The notes: a model not told the origin generated them from the letters alone. A DNA stretch of 64,000 nt from Paenibacillus andongensis (GCF_025369935.1 NZ_CP104467.1:4843001-4907000), one strand, 5' to 3'; numbered from the stretch's first letter, positions 54,565 to 64,000 are shown. Program-made: numbers and translations.

Positions 54565-56172
54565 TTATTTATTTTTATATTGTGTAGGCGTAAATCCTGT
54601 GTGACTCTTGAACAATTTGCAGAAATAACGGTAGTCAGAGATGCCTACAGCCCCGGAAACTTCATAAATTTTCATCGTCGTCCGTTCCAACAGCTCGCTC
54701 GCCTTTTCCATACGTACTCGGTTCAAATAATCCGAGAAGTTCTCTCCGACCTCTTGTTTGAACATCTGACCTGCATAAGAAGGATGCAATTGAACAATCT
54801 TAGCAAGCTCGGCCACCTGCACATCCTCTTTATAATGCTCGCGAATATAGCGAATCATCAGTTGAACTTCTTTGCGCACCGACGCTGACGGATGAAAGCG
54901 ATTGTTCATCCATTCATTTACGGCGTGAATCATTTTTTCCCACCATGCGCAGTAATCCGTCCACGTTTCCAAGCGATCGATCCCACTTAAACGCTCAAGA
55001 ACCGAGGCTGGGAGATTGACAAACCCAGGGTGAAACATTTGTCGTGTCATACGCAGCAGATCCTCCGGATGAACCGGGGGATTATAAAGCTTGGTTATGA
55101 CAGACACGCTATCCTGGAACGCTTCGGCATCCTCCCGCAGCATCGCTCTGACCACAGCAGCAATCCACTCGCGGATCTGCTCTTCATCGAATCGCCGAAA
55201 TGTTGACGCATGCTTGCCTACAATAGACGAATCCGGCTTATAGAAATAAGCAGCAAGTCCATCAAGTCCTTCGCGTAACCCGTCGGCAACCTGCTTGACC
55301 GTTAAAGGTTGCTTGCTTAGTTCCCGTACAGGACCGACATGAATGAAACTCTTTATAGGAGCGAAATCTCTTAAAGCCTCAAGCAGTGCCAGTGCTAGCT
55401 GGTTCATCTTGAAGCTTTCCAGTAACTGTTTGGATCCGATCAGCAGGCACAAGCGGCTTTGCCGTATCGGCAGCATCACCATCTGGTTGCCTTCACCGAG
55501 TATGCGCTGGTCCAGTCTCTGCTCCAATACTTCGCCTACTTGTCTTTGGAGCTGAATAAGCTCCTCCTCCGTTAGATTAGCTTGCTTGGACCCCGCAGGG
55601 ACTCTCCAGCCTATGGTCAGTCCTGCCATATAGCTGGCTTGGGCTACCCCTTCGAACCACTCTTCCGGAATCGTACGGGCATGGATACTTCCATCGTCAT
55701 CCACCAATCGCTCCGTCCACTGACGCTTTCTCGTCCATTCCTTTTCCCATTCCAACTTACGGCGCATCTCCAACTTTTGATCCACATCCATCTCCTGCTC
55801 AATCTCTTCAGCCACCTTGCGGCAAGCATCGAGAATTTGCTCGGGCGTCTGCGCCAGCTTAATCAAATAGTTATCTACACCCAGCTCGATCGCTTGGCGC
55901 GCGTATTCAAACTCGCCATAAGCCGTTAGGATCACAATTCGGATTCGAGGCCACCTTTTGCGCACATAGGCAGCTAATTCCAATCCGCTCATATTCGGCA
56001 TCGTGATATCTGTCAGCAGCAGATGAGGCGTATCCCTTTCTATCATACGGATCGCTTCTTCGGCTCCCGATGCGGCTCCTATAAACGTAAACCCCGCATC
56101 CGACCAAGGAATCCGTTCGGAAAAGCGTTCACGTACCCATTGTTCGTCATCCACCATCAGCAGCTTCAGCAT
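54565..56172 (-). CDS. YesN-type response regulator with AraC DNA-binding domain
   Basis: 535 residues. Receiver domain 1-120 (LLMVDDEQWVRERF; phospho-Asp55 in LLTDITMPNMSG; Lys in YLIKLAQTP), a long helical linker with coiled coil (120-160), a middle region, and two AraC/XylS HTH motifs at about 435-535 (VQVAELAKIVQLHPSYAGQMF, then IYEVSGAVGISDYRYFCKLF). Controls sugar-transporter genes in this family; here it closes the operon with its kinase 23 bp upstream. Confidence 0.94.
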   Translation of the reverse strand: MLKLLMVDDEQWVRERFSERIPWSDAGFTFIGAASGAEEAIRMIERDTPHLLLTDITMPNMSGLELAAYVRKRWPRIRIVILTAYGEFEYARQAIELGVDNYLIKLAQTPEQILDACRKVAEEIEQEMDVDQKLEMRRKLEWEKEWTRKRQWTERLVDDDGSIHARTIPEEWFEGVAQASYMAGLTIGWRVPAGSKQANLTEEELIQLQRQVGEVLEQRLDQRILGEGNQMVMLPIRQSRLCLLIGSKQLLESFKMNQLALALLEALRDFAPIKSFIHVGPVRELSKQPLTVKQVADGLREGLDGLAAYFYKPDSSIVGKHASTFRRFDEEQIREWIAAVVRAMLREDAEAFQDSVSVITKLYNPPVHPEDLLRMTRQMFHPGFVNLPASVLERLSGIDRLETWTDYCAWWEKMIHAVNEWMNNRFHPSASVRKEVQLMIRYIREHYKEDVQVAELAKIVQLHPSYAGQMFKQEVGENFSDYLNRVRMEKASELLERTTMKIYEVSGAVGISDYRYFCKLFKSHTGFTPTQYKNK

Positions 56173-56195
56173 GGCACTTTCCCCTTCCGCAACAT

Positions 56196-57923
56196 TTATT
56201 TCTCTCGAAGTTCTCCTACCGGGAGACGAATCGTCACTGTTAGCCCCTCATCCGGCTCATTATGAAAACGCAGACCATATGGATATCCGAATGTCATGAG
56301 AAGGCGTTCTTGCACATTGCGCAGCCCCAAATTGTTCAAACCTTTATAAGGATTAGGCGTCCCCGTATCTTCCGTCAGTAAGACAAGCTTCTCCGGATCA
56401 ATCCCTGGTCCTGTATCCGAAACCTCAAGGAGTAAACTATCGGTCTCCGTGTTTTTCCCTGAGACAATGATATGATTAACTTCTTTTTTAGTGAGCCCAT
56501 AGAAAATACTGTTCTCCACCAATGTAATCAACGTTAACTTCGGGATTGCCGTGTTAAAGTAGATCTCCGGGACGGCGATGTCCATCTCGAACACATCCCC
56601 ATACCTAAGGTTCATAATCTGAACATAGTTTTCCAATTGCCGAAGTTCATCCTCAACCGTCACAATATCTCCGACCTTGTCCGTTGAATACTGCAGCAGC
56701 CCCATCAACGAGCGAATCATCTCGCACATTTCAACTGTTCGTCCTGTTTCCCCCAAGCAGTATATCGCATTAAGTGTATTATTAAGAAAATGGGGGTGAA
56801 TCTGCGATTGCAGCACCTTCAGCTCATGATGACGCTTCTTCTCTTCCGCTTCCCGCAAGTCATCAAATAAGGACTTGATATTGCCCATCATACTGTTGAA
56901 ACCGTCGGCAATATGCGTAAACTCATCGTTGCGCTTCAGTTTGATCCGAGCTTCCAATTCGCCGCGCGCAGCAGCCTTGAATTGTCGGGTTATGGCTGTT
57001 ACGGGCTTGCGGATGTAGTTCGTAATCCACACGGAAACGATCACCGCCAGAATAATGGCGATTAGCAGCACTAGCACCAGCTGTTTCTTGAGCGAGTCCA
57101 GCAATGGAAACGCCTGCGATTCCTCAATGACGGAGAAAACAAACCAGTCCCAGCGATTTTGATTACTGCTTAGGACCGTATAGCTTCCGAAAGAAGTATG
57201 AACGGTGTTGTAGGCCGTCCCGCTTGTCAGGGTTAAGGCTTGCAAGGCTTCCTTCATTTCCAAGTGATCCTGAAACGTCTTCGGATAGGCGAGATACGTG
57301 TTCGTTGACAAATAATCACCTTGGCCCGTAAACAGGTAAATTCGCCGTTGCTCGCCTTGAATGATCTGCGGACCGGTTAATGCACTCAAATTCAAATCCA
57401 GCGCAACGACGCGGTTACTGTCGATCTGCTTAGAAACCGTAATAACGGGGCGCTCATTGATTGAATAGGGGGAACTCCACCAGAAGCCCGTTTTGCTTGT
57501 CTGAGTTTTAATTTCATCAATCCGCTCGGGAGTGATGTAAAATCGATATCCGTAGGGGGAGCTCATCTTCACTTTGTCAAATTCGATCAGATATATACTA
57601 TGGATCTGATCTTGATGGTACGTCATGATATTATCGATCAGTTCCGTGTAATCGGCTTCATCCATTTTATTGTAGAGAACCGGATTGGAGAGAAAGATCA
57701 GTTGACTTTGTATCGAATTCATTAGTGTTTTAATATAATTTTCAACCTGCACGACGGAGCCCTGCAGCACTTCTTCGTTATTTTGCCTGATCGGCTCGAA
57801 AAGCCGCTGATATCCAAATACACCAATCACCAGAAAAAGTACAATTACGGACAAAAAAGTGAGGATAAACAGCTTGGTGCTGACGCTGGAAGTGAAGCTT
57901 TTTCCTGTTATCCGACGAATCAT
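56196..57923 (-). CDS. YesM-type sensor histidine kinase
   Basis: About 575 residues. Membrane helix near the N-terminus (LFILTFLSVIVLFLVIGVFGY), extracellular dCache-like sensor of about 230 residues, second helix (VLVLLIAIILAVIVSVWI), HAMP, then the His_kinase region with phospho-His in LQSQIHPHFLNNTLNAIYCL and ATPase motifs LVENSIFYG and VSDTGPGID. Start ATG 57923 has GGGGAG 7 nt upstream and is preferred over 57959. Pairs with the YesN regulator. Probably senses a sugar or binding-protein complex outside the cell. Confidence 0.93.
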   Translation of the reverse strand: MIRRITGKSFTSSVSTKLFILTFLSVIVLFLVIGVFGYQRLFEPIRQNNEEVLQGSVVQVENYIKTLMNSIQSQLIFLSNPVLYNKMDEADYTELIDNIMTYHQDQIHSIYLIEFDKVKMSSPYGYRFYITPERIDEIKTQTSKTGFWWSSPYSINERPVITVSKQIDSNRVVALDLNLSALTGPQIIQGEQRRIYLFTGQGDYLSTNTYLAYPKTFQDHLEMKEALQALTLTSGTAYNTVHTSFGSYTVLSSNQNRWDWFVFSVIEESQAFPLLDSLKKQLVLVLLIAIILAVIVSVWITNYIRKPVTAITRQFKAAARGELEARIKLKRNDEFTHIADGFNSMMGNIKSLFDDLREAEEKKRHHELKVLQSQIHPHFLNNTLNAIYCLGETGRTVEMCEMIRSLMGLLQYSTDKVGDIVTVEDELRQLENYVQIMNLRYGDVFEMDIAVPEIYFNTAIPKLTLITLVENSIFYGLTKKEVNHIIVSGKNTETDSLLLEVSDTGPGIDPEKLVLLTEDTGTPNPYKGLNNLGLRNVQERLLMTFGYPYGLRFHNEPDEGLTVTIRLPVGELREK

Positions 57924-57956
57924 GCAAGATCGCTCCCCTATCCTATGAGGATACAG

Positions 57957-57983
57957 CAAAGCCCCCGATATCGAGGGCTTGTG
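57957..57983. terminator. hairpin between permease and kinase genes
   Basis: Near-palindrome GCCC.CGAT-ATCG.GGGC with no strong T-tract. Possibly an attenuator lowering kinase/regulator expression relative to the transporter. Confidence 0.4.
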
Positions 57984-58056
57984 ACTTTATAAATATTATA
58001 GCATGGTCAATACTTCTTTGTACCTAAATCTTTACTGTTTACTCGTGAGCTCACCA

Positions 58057-58944
58057 TTACCCCTTAACGGAGCCTAACAATGCACCTTTGACAAAATATT
58101 TTTGCAGGAACGGATAAATGATCAGCAGAGGTAAAGTCGCTACAACAACTACGGCCATCTTGATCGTTTCCGGAGGCAGCGCGTCGAGAGCCAATGAATT
58201 AATCGAAAGCTCAGAGCTAACATTCGGCGCTTGAATCATGCTTCTCAGCACGACCTGCATGGGCATAAGCGTTTTGTCGGAAATATAAAAGATACCTTTG
58301 AAATATTCGTTCCAATGCGTAACTCCGTAGAACAAACCAATCGTAGCCATAATAGGCGCCGATAGTGGAAGTACAATGCGAAATAGTGTCTGTATATCTC
58401 CGCATCCGTCCACTTTGGCTGCCTCCTCTACTTCTGACGGGAGGTTTTCAAAGTACGTTTTGACAATCAGTAAGTTAAACGTGGAGACCATTCCTGGAAT
58501 AACGAGCGCCCAGACCGAATCGTATAATCCGAGACTGCGAACCATAATGTAAAGCGGGATTATACCGCCGCTAAAAATCATTGTGAATACGAGCGCCATC
58601 AGGATGAAATTACGGCCAGGAACAGACTTCTTGGATAGGGGGTACGCCAACAGCGTGGTGACTACCAGATTCAAAGTCGTGCCTACAATCGTAATGAATA
58701 CGGTAATTTTCAACGCCTGGGGAATACGCGCGCTTCCGAATATTTCTTTATACGCTTGAAAAGTTAAATGTTCCGGCCAAATTACGAAACCGCCATTCTT
58801 CATGACTTCAATATAAGGCGTCAACGATACGACAACGACATAGTACAGCGGAAACAGCGTAACGAGGGCAAACAGGGCCAGAACGGTATTTATAGCCGTA
58901 TCAGCAACCTTATCCCCTTTTGATTTCTGGAGTACGAATGACAT
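58057..58944 (-). CDS. sugar ABC transporter permease (LplC/YtcP family)
   Basis: 295 residues, six membrane helices; ALFALVTLFPLYYVVVVSLTPYIEV at the start (in parts) and the EAA loop LPSEVEEAAKVDGCGDIQTLFRIVLPLS (key EEAAKVDG..LP). Carbohydrate-type MalG-like subunit of a complex-oligosaccharide importer; no ATPase gene lies nearby, so a shared MsmK-type ATPase is expected. Follows its partner permease by 30 bp. Confidence 0.93.
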   Translation of the reverse strand: MSFVLQKSKGDKVADTAINTVLALFALVTLFPLYYVVVVSLTPYIEVMKNGGFVIWPEHLTFQAYKEIFGSARIPQALKITVFITIVGTTLNLVVTTLLAYPLSKKSVPGRNFILMALVFTMIFSGGIIPLYIMVRSLGLYDSVWALVIPGMVSTFNLLIVKTYFENLPSEVEEAAKVDGCGDIQTLFRIVLPLSAPIMATIGLFYGVTHWNEYFKGIFYISDKTLMPMQVVLRSMIQAPNVSSELSINSLALDALPPETIKMAVVVVATLPLLIIYPFLQKYFVKGALLGSVKG

Positions 58945-58974
58945 CGTAATCCCCCTCCTTTTCCAAAATGCAAT

Positions 58975-59934
58975 CTACCATATGCCGGAACCCCCGACTT
59001 TCTTGGCCACTTTGTTTGCACCTATAACCAAAATGAGTCCTACTAAGGATTTGAAAACACCCATAGCTGCTGCAACGCCAAACTCAAGACGCTCAAAGCC
59101 ATATCGATAAACCCATGTATCCACAATATCCCCGACATCATACACCCGAGCATTCAAGAAGATGAAAACCTGATCGAAGCCTGCATCCAGTATGCCGCCG
59201 ATTCTAATAATCAACATGAGCACGAATACATCACGGATACCAGGCAGCGTTATATGCCAGAGCTGACGCCAACGTCCTGCACCATCCACGACGGCAGCTT
59301 CATAAAGTTCCTGGTTGATGGATGCCAAAGCCGCCAAATAGATAATGGCTCCGAATCCGGTATTTTTCCAAATTTCAGAAAGCACCAGCATTGGTCTAAA
59401 GAAATCCTTGTTCGTTAATAAATCAATTTGTCCCCAACCCATATCGCGTACAAACGTACTGATCAAACCGGAGCCTGGAGCAAGGAAAGAAAAAGCTAAT
59501 CCATACACGATAACCCAGGATAGAAAATAAGGCCCGTAAGTAATGGTTTGTACCGCTCGTTTGAACCAAAGCACCCTGACTTCATTCAGCATTAGAGCAA
59601 GGATAACATCAGGCACCATGTTGCCCACAATTTTGTAAACACTGATTAACAGCGTGTTTCTCATAATTTGCAAAAATTCAGGATTATCAAAAATAACTCG
59701 AAAATTATCGAAGCCGACAAAAGGACTTCCCCAAATGCCCTTCATTAAGTTATAGTTTTGAAAAGCAATCAACGTTCCTGCCATAGGAGCATAATGAAAC
59801 AAAATATAATAGACCAGTCCGGGTATCATCATGAGGTAGAACCATCTGCTGTGGTAAATGCTTCTTAGTTTACCTTGCCTCACAGGGCGTATAGCTGTAG
59901 GTTTCTCTTTCATTGCAGTTGTGGTTTCCGCCAT
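58975..59934 (-). CDS. sugar ABC transporter permease (LplB/YteP family)
   Basis: 319 residues with a cytoplasmic N-terminus (about 30 residues), then WFYLMMIPGLVYYILFHYAPM, the hallmark of LplB-type permeases, six helices, and EAA loop ELYEAAVVDGAGRWRQLWHITLPGI (key YEAAVVDGAG..LP). MalF-like partner of the next permease. Located between the binding protein and LplC-type gene. Confidence 0.94.
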   Translation of the reverse strand: MAETTTAMKEKPTAIRPVRQGKLRSIYHSRWFYLMMIPGLVYYILFHYAPMAGTLIAFQNYNLMKGIWGSPFVGFDNFRVIFDNPEFLQIMRNTLLISVYKIVGNMVPDVILALMLNEVRVLWFKRAVQTITYGPYFLSWVIVYGLAFSFLAPGSGLISTFVRDMGWGQIDLLTNKDFFRPMLVLSEIWKNTGFGAIIYLAALASINQELYEAAVVDGAGRWRQLWHITLPGIRDVFVLMLIIRIGGILDAGFDQVFIFLNARVYDVGDIVDTWVYRYGFERLEFGVAAAMGVFKSLVGLILVIGANKVAKKVGGSGIW

Positions 59935-60020
59935 CGCCGTATCCTCCTAGCCGTATCTCTGTTGGAAGGCAGAAGGAAACCCATGAACAACTCAGGGTTC
60001 CCCTCGATGCCTCGACACGT

Positions 60021-61613
60021 TTATTTAAAATCGTTAAGTTTCTTATCTTTCATAACGGAGTTCAATTGTTTGGTATACTCGGTGAAAATTTCTCTACCTT
60101 TGAACTTAGTCATCAGTTCTTCACGGTATTGCGGCCAATTTTTACCACTCTTGTCTTCAAGAACTGCTTTGGCATGGAATTTGCTCATTTCTTTGCGGAA
60201 ATCCCCGATGTTGATGCCAGCAGGAGGAACTAAGCTTACTGGAGGCAATGCGTTATGTTTCGGGAAGCCTTCGACCGTTTTCAGAATTGCACGGTCATGC
60301 TCGGAAACACGGGAATCAATCAGTTCTAATCCAAGTACATTAGGATCTTCCGGTGTAAATGCCGCATACACATTCAGCCAGTTGCCTGCTTTGGCGATAT
60401 CAGCTTCGAAAGCAGTAACATTTAAAGTAATTTTGTTGCCAGATTTCGTGTAGTGCTTACCTTCTTGCCCGAAGTGGGTCAATAAGAAGCCTTCTTCACC
60501 AGTAAGCCAGTTGACGATTTCCAAGGAACGCTTCACTTTGTCCGGACTCTTATCGGCTGTAGTTTTGCTTATCAAGAACGTGTCTGTAGGAACGTTGTAT
60601 TTCCACATGATCGGCTTGTCGAGCGGATAGATCGGCTGCCAATTGGCTTTTGGATCTAGAGCTTTCGTACGGTTTTGTACGCTTGTTGCCACACTGTCCA
60701 GCGCCACTGTTTTGTCGCCTGCCGTGAAGAACATGCCGACTCTGCCTTGAGCAGCTTTATCAAAATGAGCTGGCGGTTTGTTCAGGAACCAATCCGGATC
60801 TACGATTCCAGCTTTGTTCCAATCTACCACTTGATCGATAACACCTTGTACTTTAAGATCCGTCCGATTATCAACATAGCTGTTGTCGACGATCATGAAG
60901 TCAGCTACAAAACCGTTGTTCAACCATTGCGGGAAGTCGAAAGGAAGATTTTGTCCGCTGCCTGCTGCCGTAAACCCGTAAGTATCTTGTTTGCCGTTGC
61001 CGTCTGGATCAGCTTTCGTGAACTGGGTTAATACGTTGGTCAGTTCATCATAATTCTTGGGTGACTTCAACCCCAGTTTATCGAGCCAGTCTTGGCGAAT
61101 ATACCAGGAAGCATAGGTGTTACGTGAGAAAGGCACCATACCGCGAGTGAACTCACCCTGCTTGAGTTGATAAGCATCTACTTCTTCTTTCGTTACCCAC
61201 TTGAAATAATTAGGCATCGTTTCTTTCGTAACGAATGTGCTCAGATTAGCAGTTATACCGTCGTTAATGTACTTCTGGGACTCGGCACCACCGGCGATGA
61301 ATAGATCAGGAGCGCTTCCGCCCGCCAAGGTCGCATTCAGCTTGTCATGATATTCTTTGCCTGTCACCATATAATCGATTTTCAAGTCCACGTTAAATTT
61401 CTCTTCAATCGCTTTTTTGACGAAATCTTTGTCAGCGGAAGGCAGTGTCACATTCCCCATCAGTCCACTCATGACGGACCAGTTAAGCGATAGCTTGGCC
61501 GGTTTAGCGTTTCCTGTTGCCTTTGGAGTTTCTGTTGTTGAAGTTGGTTTGTTGTCCGAACATGCTGTAAGCGCAAACATTGTTGCCAGTCCTATCACTA
61601 CCAATTTTTTCAT
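60021..61613 (-). CDS. extracellular solute-binding lipoprotein (LplA-like, family 1)
   Basis: About 530 residues. Lipobox LTAC (Cys near residue 18). ADLDLKIDYMVTGKEYHDKLNATLAGG-type cluster-D binding-protein layout: KLNATLAGGSAPDLFIAG, SWYIRQDWLDKLGLKSPKNYDEL, NPDGNGKQDTYG-like DPDGNGKQDTYGF. Captures an oligosaccharide for the two permeases. Start moved to ATG 61613 (GGAGGG 11 nt upstream), which puts the signal peptide at the N-terminus; the longer frame to 61697 spans the likely promoter region. Confidence 0.93.
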   Translation of the reverse strand: MKKLVVIGLATMFALTACSDNKPTSTTETPKATGNAKPAKLSLNWSVMSGLMGNVTLPSADKDFVKKAIEEKFNVDLKIDYMVTGKEYHDKLNATLAGGSAPDLFIAGGAESQKYINDGITANLSTFVTKETMPNYFKWVTKEEVDAYQLKQGEFTRGMVPFSRNTYASWYIRQDWLDKLGLKSPKNYDELTNVLTQFTKADPDGNGKQDTYGFTAAGSGQNLPFDFPQWLNNGFVADFMIVDNSYVDNRTDLKVQGVIDQVVDWNKAGIVDPDWFLNKPPAHFDKAAQGRVGMFFTAGDKTVALDSVATSVQNRTKALDPKANWQPIYPLDKPIMWKYNVPTDTFLISKTTADKSPDKVKRSLEIVNWLTGEEGFLLTHFGQEGKHYTKSGNKITLNVTAFEADIAKAGNWLNVYAAFTPEDPNVLGLELIDSRVSEHDRAILKTVEGFPKHNALPPVSLVPPAGINIGDFRKEMSKFHAKAVLEDKSGKNWPQYREELMTKFKGREIFTEYTKQLNSVMKDKKLNDFK

Positions 61614-61695
61614 TCGATTAACACCCTCCTGTTTATATACTGTCCGTAAACATTTACCCCCTGTAAAAGCTAAATGATGGCGTTTACTTGACTTC

Positions 61696-61701
61696 ATTAT
61701 A
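61696..61701 (-). promoter_or_regulatory. candidate -10 of the sugar transporter operon
   Basis: Consensus TATAAT on the minus strand, about 85 bp before the binding-protein start. The -35 (TAGTTT at 17 bp) is poor, as in activator-dependent promoters; a weak cre-like box overlaps at 61674-61688. Confidence 0.4.
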
Positions 61702-61779
61702 GGTCCGCCGAACTAGCGAAACTAGCAGACTATTTCAAGAAATAGTGGTCATAATACAGAAATGACTCTTTAATTTACA

Positions 61780-61810
61780 CAAAAAAAAATGCAGCCCTAT
61801 GGACCGCATT
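61780..61810 (-). terminator. terminator upstream of the transporter operon
   Basis: Minus strand AATGCGGTCC / GGGCTGCATT hairpin followed by nine T. Ends transcription from the membrane-protein gene at 62056, about 245 bp away. Confidence 0.75.
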
Positions 61811-62055
61811 CTAATTATCGTCCCTAATAAAATTGTAATACGCTTTGTCATTTCTTGCCATCATTCAATTGTATTCTCCAAGTTTTTCGTTTCAGTGTGG
61901 TGTTTTTTCTGTTTTTTTCGACACCACCTTGCTCCTGATTCCAATATTTCTATTTTCAGAGTTGTTCAGTTGCATTTTGAAGGTACCTATGCGTCAGTCC
62001 GTTCGGCAACCTCTTATGAACAACAAGGATGATGGCTTCCGATTTCGATGGAATT
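61811..62055. other. gene-free stretch
   Basis: Between the terminator and the membrane-protein stop codon. Short frames here lack ribosome sites and any recognisable protein sequence; I see nothing else. Confidence 0.5.
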
Positions 62056-62661
62056 TCACTTCCCTACCCCTTTATTCATGACTGAAAATGCGATCAACTC
62101 ATCGTTATCTGCGTCGATAATAGCAGTGCCTACATAATAATAATTACACAAAATGAAGCCATCGATACAAGATTTTTGAGACAGATCGACACGATTCATA
62201 AAAAGAGGACGTTTAAACACAAACGTATATCTATCCACTTTTTTCCCAAGAGTTATCGCTTTTTCTAGAAATATAGTTCTAGATCCTTGAGCTTCGCTTA
62301 ATTCATTCTTACTAGGATCACCGGGTAGAGAAGCCGATTGAGATGTATCATTTTCTATTATTTTTAATGGTGCGTTATGCACATAAGGTTCAATCATTTG
62401 CTTGATTCTTAAATTGGAGATTTGGTGTTGAATTTCTACCAGCGAAAAGATGATGATGGACAGGAGAAATACAATACCTACACCTTTTTCAATTGTAATT
62501 CTTTGGGAAAATAGAAAGATATACAGGCCTGAAAGCAGTATGCAAGCTGTGGTTACCACGTAAAACTGCAGGGCTGTCATGCTATATTGATAGGGCGCGA
62601 CAACGATATAACTCAAAATGAGTAAAATAACAAAGCTGATGATTCCAACACTTTTTCTCAA
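62056..62661 (-). CDS. small membrane protein of unknown function
   Basis: 201 residues: three membrane helices (about 6-24, 32-51, 61-78), then a soluble, probably outside-facing domain of about 120 residues containing two Cys (SCIDGFILCNYYYVG) that could form a disulfide. The start is TTG 62661 with GGAGG 7 nt upstream, which decides it. No family recognised. It lies between the FGGY kinase gene with its own terminator and the transporter operon, so it is probably a single-gene unit. Confidence 0.65.
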   Translation of the reverse strand: MRKSVGIISFVILLILSYIVVAPYQYSMTALQFYVVTTACILLSGLYIFLFSQRITIEKGVGIVFLLSIIIFSLVEIQHQISNLRIKQMIEPYVHNAPLKIIENDTSQSASLPGDPSKNELSEAQGSRTIFLEKAITLGKKVDRYTFVFKRPLFMNRVDLSQKSCIDGFILCNYYYVGTAIIDADNDELIAFSVMNKGVGK

Positions 62662-62734
62662 AGATTAACCTCCGTTTTCTCATTTCCTTATTCTCCCTTT
62701 GAAATCTATTTGTTCCAGAATAGCATTGTTACGC

Positions 62735-62765
62735 AAAAAAAAGCTAGCCTGTTAAGGTTAGCTTT
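62735..62765 (-). terminator. terminator overlapping the 3' end of the FGGY kinase gene
   Basis: AAAGCTAACCTT / AGGCTAGCTTT stem followed by eight T on the minus strand. The stem includes the kinase stop codon at 62758. Confidence 0.8.
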
Positions 62766-64000
62766 GGGACTGCTGATTTAGCCACATGTCATACTCTAGG
62801 AGCATCGGACGAAAGCGCAAGAACCCATTCTCAAACAAGGACCGATACTGCTCGTGTCTCAAAGGATCAGGAACGTAAACTTGCTTTTCTTGTGCTGGAA
62901 GAGCATGTATAGCCTCCTCGAAAGAAGCGTAAACACCAGAACCGACACCCGCTATTAATGCAGCGCCAAGTAGGGTTGCTTCCGACAAATTCGGATGCTG
63001 CAGTTCGATGCCCGAGACGTCAGCTTTTATTTGCAGCCAGTGTTTATTCTTGGCGCCCCCACCTACAACAATGAGTTTGTTGATAGGCTCTCTTCCCACT
63101 TTCTCGGCTTCCAGCCGCAGCCATTCCATCTGATAAGCGTTGCCTTCCAAAATGGCCTTGAACATATCGCCTCGACTATGTCGCGTTGTTAGTCCAAACC
63201 AGCCAGCCTTTGCTACCGCATTCGGAAAAGGCGCACCGCAACCAGACAAGTAAGGGTAGTAAAGGATACCTGTCGGGGCAGGGGTTACCTGATCTAACAG
63301 CTCCAGAATTTCGGAGTAGGACAAATCTCCTTTATCCAAAAGATCCCGTAGCCATTCAACTGAGCCCCCGGAAGCCGAGTGACCGCCTATCCAAAACATA
63401 TGATCCGGCAAAGGATGGCGTCCAAAGGCAAGTCCAGAATGATAATCGGCTTCCCCAAGTGCCCTTATGCCGAAGTGCCCAACCAACGTTTCCGCAGTGC
63501 CCATGGAATTATAGACATGCCCAACCTCTGGCTGACCTATCGTCAAGGATGCACATACATGATCGTGCCCTGCAAGACAAACAGCTGTATCACCACCTAA
63601 GCCAAGCTTCCTTCTAACATCTGGGAGCACGGTTCCAATGGAAGTCCCCGTGGCAACTACAGCTGGAAAATGACTTTCATCCAGCCCAAAATGTTGGATG
63701 AGTGACAGATTCCAAGCCCGCTTATCCATCCGATACACGAAGGTTCGGGCAGCAAGTGTTTCCTCTTCGGCAAACCTTCCAGTAAGTAGAAAGGCAACAA
63801 AGGCGGAAACAGATAGCCAAACACTGCCTTCAAGCGCCTCGGGCTGTGTTGCCTGTATCCAAAGCAGTTTTGACAGCCCTTGCTTGAATGATGGATGCAG
63901 TCCGCTTTGGCAAAACTGCTCGTAAGCGTCAATTTCATTTTTTATCCGCGCCTCATAGGATAAGGCACATGTCTCAAACCAAGGAATAATCACCGTTCTG
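62758..64000 (-). CDS. FGGY-family carbohydrate kinase, C-terminal part (5' end outside window)
   Basis: The frame is open to the window edge (R-T-V-I-I-P-W-F before the first visible ATG-equivalent GTG 63993), so the gene starts beyond base 64000 and the visible 414 codons lack the N-terminal phosphate-binding motif. Present: catalytic-base region CLAGHDHVCASLTIG, SMGTAETLVG, and the ADP-binding VVGGGAKNKHWLQIKADVSG. Phosphorylates a sugar such as xylulose or gluconate; which one is not clear. Downstream neighbours suggest a sugar-utilisation setting. Confidence 0.88.
   Translation of the reverse strand, partial: RTVIIPWFETCALSYEARIKNEIDAYEQFCQSGLHPSFKQGLSKLLWIQATQPEALEGSVWLSVSAFVAFLLTGRFAEEETLAARTFVYRMDKRAWNLSLIQHFGLDESHFPAVVATGTSIGTVLPDVRRKLGLGGDTAVCLAGHDHVCASLTIGQPEVGHVYNSMGTAETLVGHFGIRALGEADYHSGLAFGRHPLPDHMFWIGGHSASGGSVEWLRDLLDKGDLSYSEILELLDQVTPAPTGILYYPYLSGCGAPFPNAVAKAGWFGLTTRHSRGDMFKAILEGNAYQMEWLRLEAEKVGREPINKLIVVGGGAKNKHWLQIKADVSGIELQHPNLSEATLLGAALIAGVGSGVYASFEEAIHALPAQEKQVYVPDPLRHEQYRSLFENGFLRFRPMLLEYDMWLNQQSQS

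Overview
The window looks like chromosomal DNA of a Paenibacillus-type, spore-former-lineage Firmicute. Ribosome binding sites are strong (GGAGG), with frequent GTG and TTG starts. There are many large secreted carbohydrate-active enzymes, a YesM/YesN-type two-component pair next to a LplABC-type sugar ABC importer, and an exopolysaccharide operon with a separate chain-length protein and BY-kinase. Nearly all genes are on the minus strand; only a partial hydrolase (1-567) and a small endonuclease-like gene (36657-37217) are on the plus strand. I saw no rRNA, tRNA or CRISPR array.

Layout. 1-2363: partial alpha/beta hydrolase, a small ParB-like-domain protein, and a repeat-rich gap. 2364-22774: a cell-surface polysaccharide cluster read leftwards. 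It runs from chain-length regulator and tyrosine kinase through GalU, initiating sugar transferase, glycosyltransferases, two Wzy-like membrane proteins and a Wzx flippase to Ugd and ManC. Two secreted glycosidases follow (GH26+PA14, and a large Glu-dependent hydrolase with FN3 and discoidin modules). The nucleotide-sugar genes imply a polymer built from glucose, glucuronic acid and mannose (inference). 23165-25500: NarL-type regulator and histidine kinase just upstream, a plausible regulator of the cluster. 26047-27612: zinc-ribbon orphan and an IS3-family insertion sequence. 28100-30965: two TIM-barrel sugar isomerase/epimerases and a Gfo/Idh/MocA dehydrogenase. 31195-36291: quinone oxidoreductase, PAS-GGDEF-EAL protein and a polar amino-acid (possibly cystine) ABC importer. 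36657-38423: endonuclease-like gene with a probable internal deletion, a 154-bp tandem repeat array and a GNAT acetyltransferase. 38589-45155: a 2188-residue secreted heparinase II/III-type protein with five near-identical C-terminal repeats. 45357-54262: a catabolic locus. 54565-64000: RR, HK, two permeases, a binding protein, a membrane orphan and a partial FGGY kinase.

The most interesting unit is 45357-54262. A four-gene operon (NAD epimerase/dehydratase, DapA-family aldolase, two Gfo/Idh/MocA oxidoreductases) and a GH2 glycosidase each have the same palindrome (arms TTTAAAGAC/GTCTTTAAA) overlapping the -35 box of a similar promoter. Between them lies a gene for an unusual one-component regulator: an N-terminal sensor-like domain, a GGDEY nucleotidyl-cyclase-like domain and a C-terminal winged helix. 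Its reading frame extends upstream of the first ordinary start codon to an ATT with a good ribosome binding site. I infer one regulon in which the regulator controls glycoside cleavage and oxidation of the released sugar.

The gaps carry several repeat families built from hairpins, one of which (154-bp units at 37327-37835) recurs in opposite orientation at 632-769.
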